DNA of 64,000 nucleotides from Taxillus chinensis (Eukaryota > Streptophyta > Magnoliopsida > Santalales > Loranthaceae). Where the stretch lies: assembly GCA_023512835.1 (NCBI GenBank), contig CM042089.1, positions 56,206,407-56,270,406 on the forward strand, in the 5' to 3' direction. Below are positions 57,338-64,000 of the stretch, one piece after another. A model generated the notes under the pieces. It searched no databases. It saw only the letters and a list, made by a program, of their open reading frames with translations, and was not told where the DNA came from. The number at the start of each line of letters is the position of its first letter. Positions within the stretch are counted from its first letter, which is position 1. Position numbers and translations under genes: made by a program.

Positions 57338-58796
57338 CTAGTTGGGCAAGTACCGATTATGTTGAAGTTTGATGCTTGCCCTCCTCCCCTCCTTCGAGTT
57401 GTTCGTCCTCGAACAGATTAGGATAATGAGCACGCATCTCGGTCTCACGTTCCCAGGTCTCTTCCTCCAGCCCTCGGTGTTGCCACAACACCCGAACCAA
57501 CGGAATAGTCTTACCTCGCACCGCTTCTCGCGCCTATCTACAATACGGATGGGGGCCTCGACAACTGACACATCCTCTCCAAGATCCAGGGTACCCCAAT
57601 CTAGCACGTGTGTGGGATCCGGATGATATTTCCGCAATCGGGATACATGGAAAACATTATGAACTCGCTCAAACTAGGTGGTAATGCCAACCTATAAGCA
57701 ACAGGTCCAACTCTGCTCAAAATCTCGAACGGTCCAATGTACCGAGGGGACAACTTGGACCCAGTCCCAAATCTCTTATGCCCTCGCCGTGGAGAAACAC
57801 GAAGGAATACGTGGTCTCCCACCAAAAACTCCAACGGTCGGCGTCGGCGATCCGCATAAGACTTCGTCTGCTCTCGGGGCGTAAGAAGGCGTTGCCGAAT
57901 CAACTGAACTTTTGCCGTAGCCTCTCTGGACCAATTGGGGTCCTAACATAGCTGCCTCTCCAGCCTTCCTCGCCCAACATAATGGAGACCGACACGGTCG
58001 GCCATACAATGCCTCAAACGGGGCCATCCCAATCGAAGACCGGTAACCGTTATTATAGGCAAACTCCACCAAGAGGAAGGTGGGAAGCCCATGATCCTCC
58101 AAAATCGAGTACACAAGCCCTCAACAAGTCTTCCAATGTTTGAATGGTCCTCTCGGACTGACCATCGGTCTCGGGATGGAATGCGGTACTCAAATTAAGT
58201 CGGGTTCCCAATGCTTCCTGCAGACCTCCCCAAACCTGGGATGTAAACCGCGCATCCCCGTCTGAAACAATAGACAAGGGTACTCCGTGCAAGCGGACAA
58301 TTTCATCAACATACAACCGGCTTAACGTGCCGATAGAGTCGCGCTCTCGAATTGCCAAGAAATGGGCTGACTTAGTTAAGCGGTCCACTATGACCCAAAT
58401 CATGTCCTTTCTCCCGGAAGTTGTAGGAAGTCCCGTCACGAAGTCCATGGTAATATGCTCCCACTTCCACTCGGCTACAGGTAAAGGCCGCAATTGACCA
58501 GCGGGTCGTTGGTGTTCGGCCTTCACTTGGCCGACAGGTAAGGCACCTGGAAACAAACTCGCTACACTCCGTTTCAGCCCCGGCCACCAGAAGCGTGCGC
58601 GAACGGCATGATACATCTTAGTTCCTCCTGGATGTACAGCCAAACGGGAATGATGAAATTCCCTCGGCACATCCTCACGCAAGGGAGGTGGTACTATCGA
58701 ACGCCCTCGAAATTTCAGCTCATGCTCAACTCCTTCGTCCGGTCCCTCCGACAGCTCTCCGGCCTCTATCTGGGCCCGGATCACCTCACGATCCAT
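57338..58796 (-). pseudogene. Element 4 integrase and C-terminal domain (frameshifted)
   Basis: 58796-58053 carries the zinc-site His pair ([11 protein letters not shown]), WPGLKRSVA, and the catalytic triad: Asp in TMDFVTGLP, Asp in SDGDARFTS and Glu in DGQSERT. The CXXC of the zinc site is out of frame: the neighbouring frame (58587-58372) shows [12 protein letters not shown], so two compensating frameshifts bracket it. 58114-57776 continues with [20 protein letters not shown], shifts again, and 57903-57601 has the DNA-binding region FLVGDHVFLRVSP and RYIGPFEILSRVGPVAYRLA. 57637-57338 ends with APIRIVDRREK, a chromodomain-like tail of the Tekay group, also shifted. Confidence 0.88.
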
Positions 58797-58841
58797 GTCG
58801 CCTAATTGTCCCTCACGGACACGCTCGATACAACTCTGGTA

Positions 58842-60410
58842 TCACGGTGAGAGGACACAGGATAGCTCCATCACCGTGAAACCAGGTTGCACCCGAAGCA
58901 CCGCCAATTGCTCCATCATTTTCCATTCTCTCATGGAAACCTCGGCTTTTCCCTTTCTACTTAGCGCGTCGGCTACTAAATTTCCCTTTCCAGGCGTGTA
59001 GGAGAGCGTGAAGTCAAACATTTGCAGGTACTCGACCCACCTCCGTTGGCGCAAATTTAGGTCTCTCTGGGTGAAGATATACCGTAGGCTTTTGTGGTCG
59101 GTATATACCACAAATTTCTCTCCCAACAGGTAATGTCGCCAAGACTTCAGGGCAAAAATAATCGCTGCTAATCCCAGGTCGTGTGTTGGGTAGTTTTGCT
59201 CATGGGACTTCAAGTTGTCGCGAGCCATATGCTATGACTTGGCGCTCTTGCATCGAACACACCCTGGTCCAACGCGAGACGCATCACAATACACCTCGAA
59301 TGGCACTCCCTCCTGCGGTAGACTCAACACCGGTGCGGTAGTTAGCGAGTCTTCAACTCCTCGAATGCCTGCGGCACTTGTCCGTCCACTCGAATTTGGC
59401 TCCCTTCCGTGTAAGAGCTGTCATAGGTGCCGCCAACCGAGAAAACCCTTCCACAAAACGCCGGTAATACCCCCGCGGACCCAAGAAACTCCGGATCTCA
59501 AAAACATTTGTGGGCCTCTTCCAAGATGCTACGGACTCAATCTTGGTTGGGTCCACTCTAACTCCTTCGGCAGATACTACATGCCCAAGAAAATGCACCT
59601 CTCGCATCCGAAGTCACACTTGCTAAATTTAGCATACAAGTGATGATCTCGTAGTGCCCGTAGCACCACGGCCAAGTGCTCCTCATGCTCGGCTTGGGTT
59701 TTGGAGTACACAAGGATGTCGTCAATGAATACCACCACGAAGGAATCCAGGTATGGGGCAAATACCGATTCATTAGATGCATGAACACAAGAAAGTGCGT
59801 TCGTGAGCCCAAAAGGCATCACTAACCACTCATAGTGTCCGTACCGCACCTTGAACGCCGTCTTAGGGATGTCCTCGCTCCCGACCCTCAATTGGTGATA
59901 TCCCGAACGCAGATCGATTTTTGAGAACCACCGTGCTCCACTCAGTGGTCGAATAAGTCATCAATCCGCGGCAAAGGGTACTTGTTCTTTACCGTTACTT
60001 GATTCAAACCTTCCGATAATCAATGCAAAGTCGCAACGAACCATCACCTTCTTAGCAAACAAGACCGGTGCACCCCATGGTGAGGTACTAGGACGGATAA
60101 AACCTTTATCTCCCGGTTCCTTTATCTCGCTTCGAAGCTCCCGCAACTCGGCGGGTCCCATCCGGTATGCTACTAGTGAGATGGGTCCCACCCCTGGCAA
60201 CAGTTCAATCGTGAACTCGACACTTCGTGTGGAGGCAACTCCAACAACTCCCCAGGAAAGACATCCTGGAAATTCTCGACTACATCCTGGCCACACCCTT
60301 TTCTCCAAGTTACCTTCCTCCTCAAAGGTTAGGGTGGCAAGCCTATGGGTAATATTGCCCCATAGCTCCCTCGTCGGTCCAGCTCTCCCAAAGATCCCTA
60401 TCCCATTCAC
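58842..60410 (-). pseudogene. Element 4 reverse transcriptase and RNase H (frameshifted)
   Basis: 60410-59961 covers the RT N-terminus (YRMGPAELRELRSEIKE, FIRPSTSPWGAPVLFAKK). 59891-59577 covers [14 protein letters not shown] and the active site [13 protein letters not shown]. 59607-59353 covers [16 protein letters not shown] and [13 protein letters not shown]. 59228-58842 is RNase H, with HDLGLAAIIFALKSWRHYLL, YTDHKSL and NLVADALSRKG. FIDD is an accepted variant of the RT active site. At least three frame changes occur between the blocks; the blocks themselves are well conserved. Confidence 0.9.
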
Positions 60411-60604
60411 CCACTAGGATACAGGAAGACCCTGTGGGTGTAGTAAACGATACTCGTCGCCTATAGCGGTCAATCTTAGCCTGAAAGGCCATCAACCATC
60501 CATCCCCAGAATCAAACTAAAGGTCCTCATGGGCATTACGTACAAATCAAATGAGAGGTCAACCTCTCCTATCGTAAGCGCACACTCTCGACACATTTGG
60601 TGGA

Positions 60605-61309
60605 TCAACTCCACTCCTCCCATTGGGGACTCGACCCTCGAGGTCTATCAGCCTCCACACAATCAAGTCCAAGGCTCTCCACCAAGGACTTAGCAATCAG
60701 GGAGCACGAAGCTCCGGTATCAAACAATGCAAGAACAACGGTGCGAGATATTAGAATAGTACCTCGAACCACCGAAGGTCCAGCTCCACCTTCCTCGGAG
60801 GGTGATGGTAAATCCTCCATTTCAAGTGGTGTTGAGGTAAGCGCGAACACTCTGCCTTGGCTTGCCCCACCACTGGCCTCACTTGCCTTCCCTTTTGCTC
60901 CTGCTGCGAGTCCACCGGGACGCCCCTCCGATCCTCCTTGTGGTTGCCTCTCCCCCCGTGGCCTAGTGTGACCGGAACCACCGACCGGCCTGCCACGAAT
61001 GTCTTGGCTTTGGGGGTGGGGCCTGAAATTGGGTTCCACCCCTGCTCCCTTGTGCTAAGCTTCCAGCTCCCCTGGCTGTTCCCCTTGCCGAAACACACCT
61101 TGCCGATGTGTCCCACCTTCCCACGGCTATGACACGTCAAGTGCTTGCTTGGGGCACTCACGTTTGACGTGCCCCTGACATGCCACAACAGGTACACCCG
61201 CTTGGGAAGTTCCCAGCAAGACTCCCCTGTCCTCCAAAGTAACGGGATCCGGGCGGAGCCATTGAAGCTTGGCCCCCATCCTTGGGAAAAGTCCCACTCC
61301 CGGACTCAA
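60605..61309 (-). pseudogene. Element 4 gag zinc knuckles and protease
   Basis: 61309-61127 shows ACQGHVKRECPKQ, a partial CCHC knuckle. 61197-60751 shows a second knuckle, TCHSRGKVGHIGKVC, with Arg where the second Cys belongs. 61039-60605 includes a glycine/basic stretch (GGRPGGLAAGAKGKASEASG) and the protease box LALFDTGASCSLIAKSLVES with intact DTGA. Two knuckles followed by DTGA is the normal Tekay order. Confidence 0.82.
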
Positions 61310-61592
61310 CCTTCGCCTCTTGGTATCACCGTGCTTGTCGCGCGCGCTCTCGCCCCATCCGCTCCTGGTGAGCCTGTCTTCCCTCCTCTAATCCTCTCTC
61401 AACAATCTTGGCGGTGTCCACGACTTCAAAGATAGGTCTTCGATCGCAACATCTCCACCCTTTGCTTCAGGGCAGGTTTGAGACCCATGGTAAACTTATG
61501 GGCCTTCAGGTCCTCCCTTGATATTGCTTCGGAGCAAACCGACTCAGCCCCCGAAAATCTCGCTCATACTCGCTACCGAGCGCGATCCCCGC

Positions 61593-62093
61593 TCAGCGCC
61601 GAACTCCTCCCGCTTCGCCACCGCAATGACTCGGGAAAGAACTCCTCATGGAACACTGGAGGAACTCATTCCAGGCCATGGTCTCCATATCCCGGCTTCC
61701 CGAGATGCTAAGCCACCATTCCAAGGCTTCCTCCTCCAATCGCCGGACCGCTAGTCTCACTTTGTCTTCCTCCCGGGGTCGAAGAAAGGAGAACACATGC
61801 TCGATCCGCCGCAGCCGGTGCTCTGCTCCTAGAGGTTCAGCTCCTCCCTTGAACCTTGGTGGGTGTTCCTTTCGGAACTGCGTCAACACGTCTCCCTCTT
61901 CCCGCCTCACCGGCACTTCCCCGCCTACACGGAGGTTCCGCCTCACGGGGTGGAGGGGGTGGCACCCTGCTGTCGTGCCATCATCTCCCGACGCACCTCG
62001 TTTAGGATCTCTCCCCCTGAGGTCCTCACGCATGCCTTGCACGTTCTCACTTAGGGCCCGGACTTGGGCCATGATCCGCTCCAGGGGGATCAT
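61593..62093 (-). pseudogene. Element 4 gag
   Basis: A 166-residue frame with FRKEHPPRFKGGAEPLGAEH, RRIEHVFSFL, VRLAVRRLEEEALEWWLSIS and WNEFLQC, matching the gag domain of plant gypsy elements (PPXFXGG, A..WW and W..F blocks). The frame turns out of register after the W..F block, and the start is uncertain because upstream sequence to the PBS (62094-62618) holds no better start. Confidence 0.85.
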
Positions 62094-62618
62094 CGCCCTC
62101 TACACGCTGTCCTCTTCCCTCTCCAAGACGGGCGGAAGATTCATCTTCTACAACTGGAGTAGCTCGGGTTACTTTCCTAGGAGGCATCGTCTACATAATT
62201 TAAACCAAACTAGGATCGGCTTCTCTCAAGCTCTACACACCCTCATCCCCATGGGCCATGAGGTACTCAAGCAACATTTTACATTTAAACACACAGAAAA
62301 TCACAAGTACACAGCAGCAATTCATAGCAACAAGTCTCACAGAAAATCACCGAATTTCACAAGGAACAAGTTTCAAACAACATAGCATGTCCAATCACAA
62401 TGCTCATACTCGAAATTAAACTAGTGCTCTAATGCCAATGCATGTATGCACCCTCAACCCAAATGCAAGTGCCCTACTCCTTGGTCTAACTACCCCCGAG
62501 TACACCCCAGAAAACCAGATAGGACCACGTTGATCAGGCGTGTCCTATATCGCCTCCCAAGAGTCTCGAAGCGCCCAGGCCTCCCCACTATCCTAGGTCC
62601 ACTAGACCATGAACTATC

Positions 62619-62630
62619 GCTCCGATACCA
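62619..62630 (-). promoter_or_regulatory. Element 4 primer-binding site, initiator tRNA-Met
   Basis: TGGTATCGGAGC on the minus strand, three bases inside LTR-E. It differs from the consensus TGGTATCAGAGC at one base. Confidence 0.88.
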
Positions 62631-62633
62631 TAT

Positions 62634-64000
62634 TGTCACGCCCCAATTTCCTTCCACTTGGAAATGAGTAGTGACTGCCCATGCCCGCACCCGAAGGGAC
62701 AAGGGGTTGGTGCAAGCACCTTAAAAGGACTTCTAGCACGGGTGCTGTCCCAAACCTGCACAATCAAGGCTAACATGCCAAGGGGCATGCTCCTGTTCCC
62801 AAACCATGCACACAAACACAAATTGAATAACAACATCTCATTTTATTTCATTTCAAAGACTAAATGTTCATTACAACCCAGTCGGGGAAAAACCCCTATG
62901 AAGCCATCAATAAAACCAAACCAAAATCCAAACACATAAAACCGGAGTACAACAAAGGAAATAATATAAAGCTTTCAGCCTCGGGGCCTAGCTCCTCGGC
63001 CTTCACCTACCCCTGCTAAACCCCTGCAAAAGAACAGTTTATAGGAGGGGTGAGCAAACCACGGCTCGGTAGGGATCCGGTCTCCCCGAGACCCGTCCCG
63101 TTGTACAACATGCATGATATGTGTATGCTTGTGCTCGTGTCGTGCCTAAGGCTAACGCAGCAAACATCACCCAAGAAACACTCTTTACCCGAACCCGCAC
63201 CGAAGGGCAGAGGACACCCCGCCACCACGGCGACATGACATACCACATTCAGGCGAATGTTGCATGGACACCAATGCAACATTTTCCACCCGAGTCGGAT
63301 ATGGTCAACCACCTCCTCGGGCGCCATATCTACCCTCAGGAATGGGTGTAGACTTAGCCCACCGTCGTGAGTGCTACACCGAGACTCAGGACCACGTCCT
63401 GGCCAAATCTCAAAGGGGTCCAGCTATTGTGCCCGGCCCATATCTCACTCAATCTCAAACAAGATCAACGAACAACATAACATTACATCTCAACATGTAA
63501 ACTCAGCACATCATTTACACTTTATCTCGAAGGACCAACATGGTCGGATACAAGCCACACACATCAGCCTCATAGGCTTAAAATCAAATACAAATCAAAC
63601 ACAAGACACACCAGGTCACACAGGTATATCATCAAACACCCATATACAAGGTCTCACAGGCATCATATTGAATACATGGCATGCAGGCCTCACAGACATT
63701 TTATCAAACACATAGTGTGCAGACCTCTTAGACATTTCATCAAACACATGGTGGGCATAAACAAACCCAGAAAATCCTCAGGCCAAATTAACATCGGAAT
63801 CAACAAAACATGCCATCGAAGGCCAACATCCATATAGGAGATCACACCTATATGGATTTACATATATATATATATAGGTGAACATCCTAAAACAGAGGAG
63901 AGTTAGGAGAACATGAACCCCTACCTCAGGCTTTTGTCCTAACCTCCACGCTAGACGACTCCCAACGACGCGAACCACCACGCAAGAATCGCCCGGAGAT
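62634..64000 (-). repeat. LTR-E, 5' LTR of element 4 (cut by window end)
   Basis: TGTCACGCCCCAATTTCC at 62634, then collinear with LTR-D through 64000, equivalent to about 56575. The promoter half lies outside the window. Differences from LTR-D are single bases and 1-3-bp indels. Confidence 0.92.

Larger units (their letters stand above)
55221..64000 (-). mobile_element. Tekay/Del-type Ty3/gypsy retrotransposon (element 4), incomplete at window end
   Basis: Minus-strand order: 5' LTR (beyond 64000 to 62634), initiator-Met PBS, gag, zinc knuckles, protease, RT, RNase H, integrase, a chromovirus-type C-terminus, polypurine tract, 3' LTR (57174-55221). The integrase phrase [12 protein letters not shown], the [20 protein letters not shown] block and the tail with PIRIVDRREK are typical of the Tekay/Del group. 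Frameshifts break every region. The portions of the two LTRs visible here differ at few sites, so insertion is probably recent. The 3' LTR lacks the expected TGTCAC terminus where it meets LTR-C. Confidence 0.9.

Overview
The window looks like plant nuclear DNA, probably from a eudicot, and it is dominated by LTR retrotransposons. The evidence is Ty3/gypsy elements of three plant lineages, primer-binding sites for plant tRNA-Asp and initiator tRNA-Met, plant gene relics (FAR1/SWIM, Myb/SANT-like) and one intact plant-type intron-containing gene. The species cannot be named from the sequence. No bacterial-style operon, CRISPR array, rRNA gene or tRNA gene was seen.

Layout. (1) 1-1595: unassigned and LTR-like sequence with a TACGAA/CTCGTAG minisatellite. 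(2) 1596-17635: a tandem array of about 245-bp monomers in a four-monomer higher-order repeat, split by a complete minus-strand Athila-type element at 1906-13875 with GTTTC target duplications. Its 3' end carries an extra LTR fragment and an inverted internal piece. (3) 17636-19741: LTR-like, inverted-monomer and AT-rich sequence. (4) 19742-28630: a plus-strand non-coding LTR element with 2.36-kb LTRs and an initiator-Met PBS. (5) 29731-32683: the only gene that looks functional, a three-exon COX23-type twin-CX9C protein on the minus strand. Across 0.3 kb from it is a divergent TATA plus telo-box promoter and a plus-strand non-coding region (33010-34560) with a strong hairpin. (6) 35603-43113: a degenerate minus-strand chromodomain Ty3/gypsy element (Galadriel-like) with 385-bp LTRs. 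A 2.05-kb solo LTR (40354-42405, ATGAC duplications) sits inside its gag. It interrupts or abuts a Myb/SANT-like pseudogene. (7) 45114-46059: a FAR1/SWIM pseudogene. (8) 46081-55214: three LTRs of one non-autonomous family as a roughly 3.3-kb-armed palindrome (LTR-A, internal, inverted internal, LTR-B) followed by truncated LTR-C. (9) 55221-64000 and beyond: a minus-strand Tekay/Del-type element with frameshifted gag and pol, running off the window.

How the parts relate. Nested insertion order can be read directly: the tandem array predates the Athila element, and the chromodomain element predates the solo LTR. Element 4 (Tekay-type) shares LTR ends, PBS type and U3 sequence with the A/B/C family, so it or a relative is the likely source of proteins for that family. 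The most unusual signal is a U3/promoter module shared between Athila-type and Tekay-type LTRs. It includes ACGT-cored palindromes upstream of TATA boxes and an 11-bp inverted repeat whose two arms change together between families. No new defence system or protein-coding system was found. Percent identities and ages were not computed; comparisons were made by eye.
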